Notes under the pieces: generated by a model
The model's input: the letters and a program-made list of their open reading frames with translations, nothing else
What the model was told of the DNA's origin: nothing
Database searches by the model: none
Part shown: piece after piece, positions 47,667 to 60,143 of the stretch
Numbering within the stretch: position 1 is the first letter of the stretch
Layout of the letters: each line of letters opens with the position of its first letter
Made by a program: the position numbers and the translations under genes
Assembly: GCA_963930655.1 (NCBI GenBank)
Contig: OZ005601.1
Location: 25,854,921 to 25,918,920 of the forward strand
Length of the DNA: 64,000 nt
DNA from: Myrica gale
Lineage: Eukaryota; Streptophyta; Magnoliopsida; Fagales; Myricaceae
Direction of reading: 5' to 3'

Positions 47667-49182
47667 CGGATTGAGTGTTCAACCCCGTTCACTTCAATTC
47701 AAATGGACGTCCACCCCAAGCATTTCCCAGTCTCTCCTGATTGTTGTCTTTTCTATTGACCTTTTTTGCAACTCCTGTTCTCTTGGAGCATACCCATTGT
47801 CTTAAATTGCCTGAATCATTGGTTTTAACTTGCTTCTTTATTTCATGTTCCTTCTTCTCACACCTTTCTTCTACCCCATGATAGACTCCCTGACTCCACA
47901 CTTAGCTCACGCACAGTTCATCGCCAAAAGAGGTAATGTCTGGTTTGAAAACTAGGGCCGGAAAATTGGAGATTTTGGGTTCGCTGAAAATGGGTTAACA
48001 TTCGGTATAAATTCAACCAACGTGAAAGGACAAAAATGAGTTAAACACATTTTTTTTGTCAAATTTTGTTTCTACTGAGATGACAAAAAATGACACGTGT
48101 CACTATTGAACTGGTTATGACGAGTTTATCGTTAATCACGTAGACAAATTCAATTATCTTATATGACAGAGACTTTATTATCTTAGGGACCAATCTGTGA
48201 ATTGATCATGGGTAATTTAGCCCCAAAAATATAATCTGATTGCTAAAAAGACCTCTAAAAAGCAGGCAACAATAAAAGGTCGAGACGATTAAAACGCCAT
48301 TAAAATTCTACGCCTTCGAAGAGGCAAGAGAAGGAAAATTGGCTTAGAAAAAAGAGAAGGAAAATTGGAAAAAGATATTCCATCTAGAATCTACGGAAAG
48401 ATGGAATATCTTTTGCCTAAAAAAAAGATGGAATATATTTTTCCCACGAGCTGAAACGACAATAGGTGCACCAATACCACACGAGTACAGGAGCTAAATT
48501 CCGCCAGTGAGCTTTAGCTCTGTTGTCACCTCCTCCCTTTGGGGAGGGATAGATCCGGGAGTCGAATTCCTCTATTCTGCAGGCTTTAGTCCTGTTTCTA
48601 AAATTTGCCTAGAAAAAAAGAAGAGCTACATTCAATGTTAGTTGTAAAATCCCACCTACAAGAATACAACCCCTTCTGGACCACAAATTGAAATAACGCG
48701 TTCCCAAACACCATTCACCACCAACTTGCCAACGGGGGGAACCGCATTTAAAACGCCCCACCCACCAGTTGGCGAGGTGGGTGACATGTGCAGCTCTAAG
48801 AAGGTGATGTAGGTACACTCCCATCATATGCAGACAAAAAAACTGAAAGGAAAAAGCGAGTTAAAGTGTTATTCAGGTTCAAGTTAGTAGCCACTCACAT
48901 CAGATAACATGTCATCTCTGGTGGAGTCAAGTCCTGGAACTTTTTTGGGAAACGGTAGGCACATGATATTGTGGTAGTCGTGGACAACATGGTCGCCTTC
49001 CTTTTCAACAAGGCAAAGAAGCTGGATACGATAGAGCTTTTTTCTCAAGCGTTGGTTTTGTGTGTGGCTCTCTTTTCTTATCCCGACCATTGTTCTCTCC
49101 AAGTCTTTCAACTATTATATAGCATGCATTATTTCCTTCACTCCCTTCTGTTAGTTTCCAAGTTCTGGTTCAAGTTGCAGGC
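47667..49182. other. intergenic DNA upstream of the methyltransferase gene
   Basis: No gene recognised. Bases 48000-48240 are AT-rich and repeat-like. The last few hundred bases should be promoter and 5' UTR. Confidence 0.4.
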
Positions 49183-51988
49183 ATGGCAGACCAAGAAAAT
49201 CCCTTGCCTCAAGACCCAACGTGGCCTGAACTTAAGCTTCCAGACCTGTTACATACTGATGTCGTTCGAGAAGTCCATGCAACAATTGAGAATGAATGGG
49301 ATCCCCTTCAGCGTTCAGCATGTCAAACTGCAGCAGGCAGAGCCCTGTGGAAGCATTTGATCCATGACCCACTGGCAGACTTACTTGCAGGGGAGACGTA
49401 CCTTACAAGCCTCTATGAGAAGATAAAGAAAGACCGTATCAACAATGCACGTGAAGTTTCTGGGGTGATTCTTGCAGTTCGAACACTCTGGTTTGATTCG
49501 CAACTTGAAGCTGTTCTTAATTCCTTCAGCGGGAGGGGAGCACAGGTTGTAATTCTTGGTGCAGGTTGGTAATTACTCTTACGACAAATCTTACATTTGG
49601 TCAAGCAGCATAAGATCCTACTGTTGCCGTAATTAATGGCTCAAATCACTTATAGTAATGCATGCCTCCAGAAGCGTGATTTATTTGGCTGCCTTTTCGT
49701 ATGGTGCTCGCTCAAACCTGATCTGAACCAAACCAGTTGAAAAAAATGCACTCTTACTTCGAACAAAATGATGAGCCAGATGACTTGTTCTTGCAAACTG
49801 TTTGGGCACTAAACTTCAGTGCAGAACCACGATCTATGAATTTTTAATGATATGTAGCAGACACAAATGCACACCATATAGAAAGCCAAGTCAGTGAAAC
49901 TTGTGAACTCTGGCCAATCTCTATATTAGCTTTTCTCCTCTTTTCAGTAGGTAATCTAAAAAGTCTTGCTACAAACATTTGTGCTATCAGACGACATGGG
50001 AATGTCTCGGGTGGCCAGATGGGTGTGGTCTTTTCAATGAACTAAGCTGGCAATTTCCCTCCAAAATTAAGCAGCATATCTTTAACTCAAGTTCAATGTT
50101 CTGCTGTGAACAAACCGATTTTAGACCCAAATATGCGGAAAATACCTAGAGGGGGGTGAATAGGTATATTTAAAAATTTTATCCAACAACAATTTCCTTT
50201 TTAAAAACACAACCTATTCTCTGAAATATAAACTCAATCAATCTTTAACAAGGTTCTACTATCTTATTACAAATCAGATATGCATAAAGAATAGATACAC
50301 AGTAGATACACTAATCTGAAAAACAGAGACAACTGAAGATACCTCAAGTGACTCCGAAGTAACTACACTGGACAGAAACAATAAATTTTCAGATCTCACA
50401 AGCACTCTTTATACCTTTGTTTACAATCTTCTTTGGCCAGAGTACTCAATCTCTTCAAGATTGATATTCTAAACACACTTATCACAAGAATGGTTAAATG
50501 AAACAATTTAAACAAAAGTAAATCAATCACACACTTGACACAATATTTGGTGACGAAGAGAAACCCTTTTGAAGAACTTCTTCAAAAGAGAAAAACTCTC
50601 CGGGCCGAAGCCGGTTTTTAAATCCACTAATTTCAAACGAGATTACACAATGATCAAAAGATTACACTAACCTAGCTAATCTAAACACTGTTAATCTTAC
50701 CCAAATTGCCTCAATTCGGATCTCCTTATCATGGAACTCCATGACCGTTTGAAACCAAGATTCTCACCGTGTTGATCTATCCACACAACTTCATGTGCAA
50801 TCAACGCCTAATGCTGGAACCTCCAGCATCCACACTTCCAGAACCTCTGGAAGCCCCAATCAATCGAAGAAATCAAGTGTAGGTGATCGACGAAACACCA
50901 TAGCCTTCAGATCTGATTTGCTAACACATACACAGCAAACCCAAACTCTCCACTAGAATAATGAAGTAAGAACAATCAGCACACTTCTTGGAGAAGACGA
51001 TCTTGAAGGGTGAAAACTCCAGGGAGAAGAGCTCCGAGCCCAAAATGGCAGCAACCGACATTCTCTATTTTTTGCCCCAATTCCAGATCTGTTTTGTATA
51101 TACGTGAAACCTCTAACAAACTCAAGCTCCTTCTCATTCTTCTAGAAACCAAGGAAAAGACAAGAAAGCCCTTAATGAGGACTTTTGATCACAACGGTTC
51201 AGCATAATTCCATCTTCTAGAATCATCACAAAGTACAAAAACACCTCTGATACAAATATTCACGTGATGCCAACATTTGCTTTAACATGCTGCATTCATT
51301 GTTTTTAGGTAAGCTCACAAAGGCAAAAATCTTTTTTTTTTCCCCCCTCGTGTCTTTTTAAGGAATGGATGCAAGGGCATACCGCTTAAGCTGCTTGAAG
51401 GAGAGCGATGTTTTCGAAGTTGACTTCCCCAAAGTCTTGCAAGTAAAAACAACTCTTCTACAGGCAGCAATGGAATCCACAAATGAGCACCAGCATCTAA
51501 CGCAGTCAGCAAAATCCCTGACCAGAGTGGCAGTTGACATCAGAGACAATGACTGGCTTGACAAGCTTCAAATATCAGGTTTTGTGCCAGAGAAGAATAC
51601 AATATGGCTCCTTGAAGGTATCCTTTACTATCTGTCACACTCTCAGGCCATGCAAGTACTGAAGATCATAGCTGAGAAGTGCGTCCTGACCCACACGGTC
51701 CTATTAGCAGATTTCATGAATAAACCAACCACGCTTTCAAGCTCCATCTTACACTTCTACAGTGATTGGCCTGATCATCTCCTGCCATCGCTTGGGTTTT
51801 CCCATGTCAAGCTTTCACAGATTGGTGATCCAGATGCAGACTTTGGGCTAATGCATGATCCATTAAATCTGTTCAACAAGCTTCGCAGCTTGCCTAGATC
51901 TGCACAACACCACCCAGATGATGGAACACCATGCTGTCGGTTGTATTTGGTACAGGCTTCTGGTTCACCCAACCAAACCATTCCATAG
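49183..51988 (+). CDS. SAM-dependent methyltransferase, leucine carboxyl methyltransferase family
   Basis: Two exons: 49183-49564 and 51363-51988, joined in phase (the glycine codon is split) to give 335 aa. The start MADQENPLPQ is the first ATG of the frame. The SAM-binding loop VVILGAGMDARAYRL is split by the intron. Downstream come EVDFPKVLQVK, ADIRDNDW-like VAVDIRDNDW, and WLLEGILYYL, all landmarks of the LCM family (the TIGR00027 branch shared with bacteria). True LCMT1 methylates the C-terminus of PP2A; members of this branch have mostly unknown small-molecule substrates, so the substrate is open. The intron (49565-51362) holds an antisense solo LTR that fills two thirds of it. ATG 51367 should not be taken as a separate start. 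Confidence 0.85.
50107..51287 (-). mobile_element. solo LTR related to the Sirevirus element, antisense in the intron
   Basis: On the minus strand it opens TGTTAAAGC and ends GTTTGTTCA, the same ends as the LTR at 10689-11899, and both share the AGTGACTCCGAAGT and GTATACCTATTCACCCCC-type blocks in reverse. TGCTG flanks both sides (50102-50106 and 51288-51292), a perfect 5-bp target duplication. No internal retroelement sequence is left, so this is a solo LTR from LTR-LTR recombination. It is clearly more diverged from the 7.6-11.9 kb LTR than that element's two LTRs are from each other. Confidence 0.9.
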
Positions 51989-54263
51989 AGAGCCAAAAGA
52001 ACAGGAGCAATATAGACACCTAGCAGTTATGGCATAAATGTAGGTACAATTGATTGTAGTACTGCATAAAAAGTATTTATTACATCTGAATGAAAATCAG
52101 AAGAAAAACAGGATAGCCATTAGATGGTTTTCTTGAAAATCATAGGTACATAAACTACCATATCTCACTAATAGTTCCTATTTTTCAGCAAGAGAACTTT
52201 TCAAGCATAAAGATTCTGTTTTCCTAGAGATTAATTCTAGTGGTTCTGTCTTTATCCCTCATTTAATTCAAATCACTCTCATATTCTACTTCATTGCTTT
52301 TATCTTACATTTGATCTGTTCTCGCAGGAACAGTCAAAAGAAGTAACCTCTTTGTTTTTTGGGTAAGGGAGGAGGAGCGGACAAGGCTATGCTCCTCTGA
52401 CTCATCTAATGGAGGTTTCTTCAACACTTCTAGCATGCTTCAGAAGGGAGACTGAGGGAGAAAACTCAAGAAAAAGAGCCAGAAGGTGGACCCAGCATTC
52501 TCCCCGTCCCATCACCCTAAAGAGCATTGGCAACCTTATAGATGCACATAAACTGTAGGTTAGGGAGAACTCAAATTGTGTCTTCTTTAAAGATACTAAG
52601 GCTCTTTAAAATCCCCAACAACAAAAGCATTTTCTCACTCTGACCCTCTTGTTACATGCAACTATCTTCCAAGATGCTTAGCACCACCTATCACCCACTT
52701 GAAAATATGGTCTTAGCCCAGACAGTAACGACACTGGACCATGGATCATTCACTGGGGCTTCAATTTCTGTAAATTGTCTTCAGGCATGCAACCTTTAAA
52801 TCATCTGTTCTACAAGCCCAGTGCAGTATTCTTTGCCACGAAATAGAAGACCCAAGCCTGGTCGATGAACCCCAATAACAAGGATGATTCAGTTCATAAT
52901 TTTGGTTCGCTCCATAATCACTTAATCCGTGTGAGTTTCTTTGCGAGAAAAGGAGATGCAATCCACAAGGCGTTTTCATAAAATGTCAGCTAATCTAAAC
53001 AAGCCACAAGGATGACAACAAAAAAACCTTATTTATCTTTCAACTAAGTCGAGACCAAAAACTTACCCAGAAAAAGTCAAGACCAAAAGCAATTCGGTTG
53101 AAACATGTATGTGTATATTGGGTATTGGCGGTTGTAAATTTTTGTTAGTCATGCTTGCCAAGCAGTAAAATTTCAGATGAACTTCATACAGATTCAACCA
53201 GGCAAAATAACGGATCTTGAGCACATCATTCCATCCTGAACTCCAGAAAATTTCAGTAGCACAAGATGCCTGATACTAATGGTGAGATCTGCTTCCAAAG
53301 CATTCCTTTAGAGGGAGTACTAATACTAAGCCTACTTCTTGAGATGATTTGTTTCTTACCATGTCATACCATACCTTTGCAACTACCAAGAAAGCATCTA
53401 TATCTTCCACAAAGTTTCAATCAGATGACCTTTTGTTTCATACAAAAACTCCCAAAGAAAAAATTTGCCGCCTTCATTTTAGATTCGGGTAATTCCAGTA
53501 GAATAGAAAATTTCATTCTTGGTAAACCAAACACAACCTCAAAAATACACAAGAAACAATAAATTGCCAAAATTGTTGCAGTTTAATTTGAAGAACGACG
53601 GAACAGACAGAAGGACTTGACAGTCGACACTCATCCAGAACCATGTTTCAACATTAATTTTTTTCCTCTGGGTGTGGCCTGGATGGAGAGAGAGAGAGAA
53701 GGTGAATTCCACAGGAAGCCTTCCAGAGACATTAAGTGCAAAAGGAGAAACTGGAAAGATGAACTAACACTTGATTGCCAACACCAAAATGAACAGGAAA
53801 CAAATATAATGATCCAGGGAAAAGGAGAGATGATGGAAAGAGAAATAACTAACATACTGCATAGAACATTTCAAACCCACAATTCCACAACCTTCAAACT
53901 TCTATCTACACAACGAAAAGTTTAAAGTACAATAGTCAGAAAAGTGTGTTTTTTGTTTTGTTCTCCTGTTCTTTTCTTTCCCGAAGGCCTGAGATGGGCT
54001 GAGTGAACGCATCCACAACAATCATTCCAGAGAACTTTACTTTCCAAGGGAAACTAACATCATATTCCTTCCAATGGTATTATTCCATTACAAATGTCTT
54101 GCCTAGATAGAAAATGGATCATGAATAATAAAAAAAAAGAGATCAAAGGGAAAGAGAAAAACTGGAGGACAGCAAAGATCAGGACAATATATACTTTCCA
54201 CCATCTTCCAAGTCCAACAAACAGAAGGTGCAAAACCTTTCTACCATCATATGAGAATGATGG
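51989..54263. other. convergent intergenic DNA
   Basis: The methyltransferase gene (plus) and the lumen protein gene (minus) point towards this stretch, so both 3' UTRs lie in it. Small frames at 53266-53562 and 53617-53925 have no recognisable domain. A short GA tract is at about 53686-53698. Confidence 0.45.
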
Positions 54264-57200
54264 TCAAACTTCGAGGCATTCTTTAATTCCCTGCTCAAAC
54301 TTGTCAAGGAAAGTCATGGTATCCATAAGTGCAACTGCTACCTTTTGTCTGCAGTTGAATAAATTAGGCAACAGTCAGATTATACAGAGTAATCAACCTA
54401 GCAATGTGGTAGTTAATCAAAGATTACGATTATACAATCAGTTATCATCCTGGAAAGGCTAATGTGGTAGTTAATACACTAAGTTGAAAGTTGTCTGAAG
54501 CTGTAGTGGCAGTCTTAAATCCTCCACATGAGATTCTGATGGATTTGGAAAGGACGGGGATTACATTGTTAGAAGGAGATCGACAAGCTTTGATGGTTAG
54601 TCTGGTGATTCAATTAGATTTGGTAGAGAGGATTAAGGTCGCTCAAAAGGAAGTTGCAAGACTGATGAAGTTGGAAGCAGAGGTGTGTAATGGAAACAAA
54701 GTTGAGTTCAACATCTCAGAAGATGGAGTGCTCAGGTTTAAGAATAGGTTGTGCGTGCCTAATGATAAGGAGATAAAGAGATAAATTTTGGAGGAAGCCC
54801 ATCAGTCTCTCTACACAGTAAACCCGGGGAGCACTAAGATGTATGTAATTTAAAGGAGTCGTTCTGGTAGAAAAGGATGAAAAGGGTGACAACGAAGTTT
54901 GTGAAGCAGTGTCTCACATGCCAACAAGTTAAAGCTGAGCATCAAAGACTAGATGAACCATTGCAACCGCTTGAAATTCTAAAATGGAAGTGGGAGAATA
55001 TTTCCATGGATTTTGTAATAGGATTGCCACGAGCGTTAAGTGGTCAAGATGCTATTTGGGCAGTGGTAGACAAGTTGATGAAAACTACTCACTTTATACC
55101 TATCAAAATAGGGTATTCTATGGAGAAGTTAGTGAAACTTTATAGTCGAGAGATAGTCAGGCTACATGGAGTACAAATATCAATAGTGTCAGATCGAGAT
55201 CCACGTTTCACCTCGAAATTTTGGAAAAGCTTGTAGAAGGCTTTAGGTACGAAGTTAAACTTCAGTACTGCCCTTCATCCTCAGAGTGACGGTCAGACTT
55301 TGGAGGATATGTTGAGGTCTTATATACTCGATTTCAAGGGAAGTTGGATAGGATACTTATCTCTAATAGAGTTTGCTTATAATAATAATTTCAAGCGAGC
55401 ATCAAGATGGCATTGTAGGAGGCTCTATATGGAAAAAAGATGTCGATCGCCGCTATACTGGAGTGAAGTAAGGGAAAGACAAATTTTAAGACCAGAAATC
55501 GTGCAGAGAACATAAAAGAAAGTCAGATATATCCAACAAAAGGCTGAAAGTTGCTCAGGAGTCATCAAAAGAGTTATGTCGATAGCCATCAAAGAAAGTT
55601 AGAATTTGAGGTGGGATATAAGGTTATCTTAAGGGTTTTCCCGACGAAAGGAGTAATGAAGTATGAAAAGAAGGGCAAGCTGAGTCCTAGATATATTAGA
55701 CCATTTGAGATCCTTGGTAGAATGGGTCTAGTGGAGTATCAAGTTGCTCTACCACTAAGTCTCTCTGGAGTTCACAATGTTTTTCACATATCCTTGAACT
55801 CATGTTTTAGGGATGGATGAGAATAGATGATTTCTTGGCTGTCAAGAATTTAAAATGTTGGGGTTATAGTATGTTTTGGGGATTTCTCTCTAGGGTTTTC
55901 AAGTTAGGAGGATTGGGAAAAAGTGGGGAAGAAGGCCAGATCGTGAAAGGGAGCGGTTGAGTGACATGGCAAGGTCCTGTGCTTTTAAGTGACGTAGCAT
56001 AATGAGTTGGCATTTTCAATTTGATTTTTTTAAACACGTGTCAAACCCTGATTGGTGGTGATGTGGCAGGAGCAGACCATGTGAGCACCATCCCATTAGT
56101 TGGGTAATGGCAGGTGGATGGGGAGACCCATTTGTTGAAAAAATGTACCTCAAGGATCTTGTGGTTGAAAGTTGTACCTTAAGGATTAAATTGTAAAAGT
56201 CGTATATCACAAGGGCCTGTATAGTAATTAAGAATTTTCCATCTCGAAAACTGTGTTGAGAGTTGTAATACCCCATCCCGAAAAAGGTGTAAGTGAGTAA
56301 TTTGAATTTTAAATGAAGAGATAGTGTTTAATCTTGTGTTTGATTTTTGGATAGAAGTTGAATTTTATTTTGAATTTAAAGGTGTTGATATGGAGATGTG
56401 ATCTATATTTGAATTTAAAGGTTTGAATAGAGATTTGATTTTGGGTTTGAATTCAAAGGTTAAGATATGGATAAAGATTATTCTTATATTTGAATTTGAA
56501 AGATATGGATAAAGATCTTATGTTTGAATTTAAAAGTGATGGATAGAGGTATGTTTGAATTTTAAAGTTGCAGGGATTGAGGTCAATAAATAGTTGCAGA
56601 GAATGTATATTAGAGACCAAAAATTTGGATTGAGGTGGTGCTACTAGTTTCCGAGAGATTGTTCAGCAATTATTGGAGAAGCTTTAAGGATTGGTTAAGT
56701 GTTTGAGGTAAGTGGTTCTTCAATGAGATTTTTGAACGTCCACCGTATTTTTTATATGTTTTTGATGTATTATTTGGGGAACTGAACAAATTTTTGGGTA
56801 AAATGAGATTTTACAACTCATTTGAAATGGTTGGCCTATTTTGTGAAATTTGTAGTGTGAGCTTATTATCAAACTATTCTGGTGCTTGTGAATGTTGAGG
56901 TCTTTGTGACCATTGAGGTTTGTGTGACCATGGAGGTCTGTGTGACCATTGGGGTCTGTGTGACCATTGAGGTCTGTGTGACCATTGATAATTTCACTAC
57001 GTTGCTTGGTGTGAGATATTTTGTTATAAATTCTGTTTTCAGTTAGTATTGCTCACTATTTTTCTTGATCTCGGTTATGCTTATAAATTGTATTTTTCCC
57101 AACCCTCATTGACTTACTACTTACTGAGCTAGTCGTAGCTCACCCCTTATTCTCATATTTTTCAGAGTTGGCAGAATTAGAGAAGTTTGAGAAGCTTCAG

Positions 57201-60143
57201 ATAGAGTTGTGTTTAGCAAGAATACTTTTGGAGATTAATATTGGAGAATTCTTTTGAGAGATCTTTATCGATATTGGAAATATCTGATATGTTAATGTAA
57301 ATTTTAAGGCTGAGATTGATATTTTTGGTTCTTTTTAAGTTTATGAATATTTTGCTGAGGTTGTACAAAATTAGTTTTGAAATATTGGGGCCTAAATAAA
57401 TGATTATCCATGGTGAAACAACATTATTTTATACGAAAATCTATCCGTATGGAGTTTAGACCGGGGGCGTTACAAGGGTTGTAATTGGTCCAATCTACAT
57501 GATATCAAACTAAATCACCGAATATTCCAGATTAGTCAAGAGAGGAGCTGTGTCAACCACATTATAGCAAGGAGGAGAGAAGCAACCCAAACACGAGTAT
57601 CAATAGATGGCAGACACCTAAGGATATGAAATGACATTAGTCAAGTGCAAGTTATCCCTGAAGAATGTAAGGTTTCTGTGGATAATGAGGTTCCAGTTTA
57701 TGGGGATCACAAAAGAAGGGATTGTGTGCAGGTCTGGTCAAGACTGCAGGAAAGGTTTGTAGCCTTTCAATACAAGTTGTAACCTTAACGGTTTTACCAT
57801 TTGGGTAAACTTGTTCCACCACTTAGTTCAACTTCTGGTTCTGTTTGTCTGGATTAGGACATCGCATTTTTAAGGGAACCCCTTTGTCCTTCTGTAGAAG
57901 TATCTTGTGATTGTGACAGACATCAAGCGCTGACATCCTTAAAGAATGAGGTCACATGTGTCTCCTCGAGGGACAATGCTGAGACAAGCATAAGGCGTTA
58001 GCGCTAATGCATTACCGTCACAAAATTAACCTTGGTTAATCCATGTGATCCATACGCCTCAAAGAGTTCCCCGTGAGATTCATGACCTCTACACCTGAGT
58101 GGGTATCCGAAATCCTGCCTGAGCCAGGCAAACATGACAACTTGTGCCATGGAGGTTTACGAAGAGGGTCTACTGAAGACACCCAACCCAACCCAATCCA
58201 TCTAGGATACTTTCTCTCTAATATTTCACGGATGAGAAATCAACTGCACGTGTCATTTCCACATGCGGCAACTTACAATCACCCATAACAATCATTTGGC
58301 TTGGAAGCTAAAGAAACGTAATTTGACTCCCTTATGATTAAAGCTTCTATCAATCCAATCTTATAACATATGCCCACGAAGATACCAAATGAGTAGGTAA
58401 AAAGATCTATCTCCATGTTTCTTGTAAGATTGACGTGTGAGGCATACCTATTGGGAACAAGTTGAATGTCAGTCTCACTCGCTAGACCATTCAGGGAAGT
58501 GAAAGATCTGCAGTATTAAATCATCAGGAGAAACAGAAAAACGAAGAAGATAAAAGAAACCAATGATTCTGTAAGCAAACATCACAAAAGTTCAATGTCA
58601 AGAAGCTAATTTGCATAAAAACTTAGACTGATACCCTTCCTTGGGTTTCAAAGAGATTCCGGAGAAGAAGAGACGTGTTTTACAATGCTTAAGCTGGCTT
58701 CTCTAGCCAAGTACTTTGGTCCTTAAAGTTCTGATATCCTCCTTTTCCAGATGCATGTGAAGGGAGATTGAATAATCTGATATCCAATGCCTAGTATGGT
58801 GTATCAGCATGCTTGAGAACTTAATAATGCACAGGGATGTTATAAATTTTCCAGTTATCATTCATTCAATGACAAGAAGTTAGACACTTGTAGGTGTACT
58901 AGCCAGCAGCATATACACGGAGAAATCAAACAGTGGTTACCTTATAAGATCATCTAGCTTAACTTCAGCCTCCAACTTCACAGGATCCTTGTCATCAAGC
59001 AGTGAGGACGCATTCTTCACAATCAACCGGAACGTGCAAACCTGCTCATCATAGAAAGCTTAACATTAACTGTAACTGGTTAAAGGTCGCACATTCCTAT
59101 CCATTCACCACTCTGTTTTGTATTATTCGTTTAGTTACTCAAATGAATAAGAAAAGTAGGTATGCGCTGTAACTGGTTTAAGGCTGCACATTTTTATCCC
59201 TTTTCCATTCGTTGTTGTATCCAGAACTTAACCATTGATCAAATCTTTGCAGAGGGCATCTATACAAATCAAAGCGTGATTGAATGTCATGACAATGACA
59301 CTAAAAAAATCTCCCTAAGAGATGATTAATGAAGGTATAAGAATAAGTAAATCGAGGAAAACGATTATCGACATATGCATTCTTTAAACCAGAGTCTAAA
59401 TCCACATTTCTTTTGCCCTCCGGCCCCAACCGGGGGATGGGGAATTACAAATACGAGAACACCCCATGAAACGAGACAGAAGATAAAGAGATCCAACCTC
59501 GACCCCGGTGCTGGCTTGAAAGCTAACAAACGAACTCCTATCCTGTGGAACGCAATCCCTGGCGGCTGACCTCAACAGACCTCGGACTTTCTCTAGATCG
59601 TTATCGGTGTATTCATAATCCACGGCCCCTGTGTAAAAACCAACTAATTTGAACAACAAAAAAAGGAAGGTTTCAAAACCAAAGATTAAGAAATAGAGAG
59701 TTCTCGTACCGAGCAAGAGAAGTACAGAGCGAAGGCTTTCTCGTGAGGCATCAATTGGGGCCAAAAGGAATCTGGACGCCTTCTTCTTTTGCTCTTTCAG
59801 CCAATCCTTGGGTCCTGCTGTGGACCAATCAAGAAACTAGGGATTCGGTAACAAGAGACAAAGACAACGAAATATTATGAAATGCAAAAGAGACAGACGT
59901 ACAAATGCCTATGGAGAAGGCCGATGCAGGAGCGACCGGGGACAGGAAAGGAACGAGTGAGAGGAACGAAAGCGAAGCGACGTCTCTGCGAGAGATGGTG
60001 ATTCGGAGAGGTCGGTCTCGATGTTTAGGAAATATAGTTTGTTTTGAATTTGGGGGATTTGGAGGGAAGGAAAGGAGTCCGTTGAGAGTGGAGGGATAGT
60101 AGCGTTGAGATAAGGCGGTGAGGAGGCGCAAAGCAGGTGTCAT
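54264..60143 (-). CDS. MPH2: thylakoid lumen protein, MPH2-like (16.5 kDa lumenal protein)
   Basis: Six exons in phase: 60143-59903, 59817-59710, 59628-59498, 59041-58941, 58507-58448, 54348-54264. They give 241 aa. The N-terminus is a chloroplast transit peptide; SRRD at about residue 55 is a twin-arginine motif, followed by a hydrophobic stretch and APASA before FSIG, the usual Tat lumen-targeting signal and cleavage site. The mature part is a helical domain with [36 protein letters not shown] and [19 protein letters not shown], ending [12 protein letters not shown]. This matches the lumenal 16.5 kDa protein that in Arabidopsis (MPH2) supports photosystem II repair in high light; the name rests on recall of that family. 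Intron 5 (54349-58447, 4.1 kb) is swollen by Ty3/gypsy sequence and isolates the last 28 codons. Confidence 0.8.
54491..55820 (+). pseudogene. Ty3/gypsy pol remnant (RT end and integrase)
   Basis: Plus-strand pieces in changing frames with in-frame stops (54781-54783 and 55234-55236, among others). They include the spacer before integrase, a [11 protein letters not shown] zinc-finger end, MDFVIGLP and SDRDPRFTS from the DDE core, and a C-terminal [13 protein letters not shown] module followed by HNVFHISL. That order is Ty3/gypsy. The 5' part (gag, protease, most of RT) is missing. It is antisense in intron 5 of the lumen protein gene. Confidence 0.85.
56264..57474 (+). repeat. gypsy-type LTR (3' LTR or solo)
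   Basis: 1211 bp starting TGTAATACCCC and ending GGGGGCGTTACA, so the two ends are short inverted repeats. Flanks AGAGT (56259-56263) and AGGGT (57475-57479) differ by one base and may be a decayed target duplication. It lies 3' of the gypsy pol remnant in the same direction, but no clear polypurine tract precedes it, so the two may be separate insertions. Confidence 0.7.
56897..56991 (+). repeat. 19-bp minisatellite, five units
   Basis: Five near-identical direct copies of GAGGTCTGTGTGACCATTG inside the LTR. Confidence 0.9.

Noticed and set aside
51367-51988. Separate methyltransferase gene starting at ATG 51367
   Set aside because: The frame continues the SAM-binding motif of the 49183 exon through a matching acceptor (AG at 51361-51362), so it is exon 2.
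59905-60099. Plus-strand 64-aa frame
   Set aside because: Antisense of the transit peptide exon of the lumen protein.
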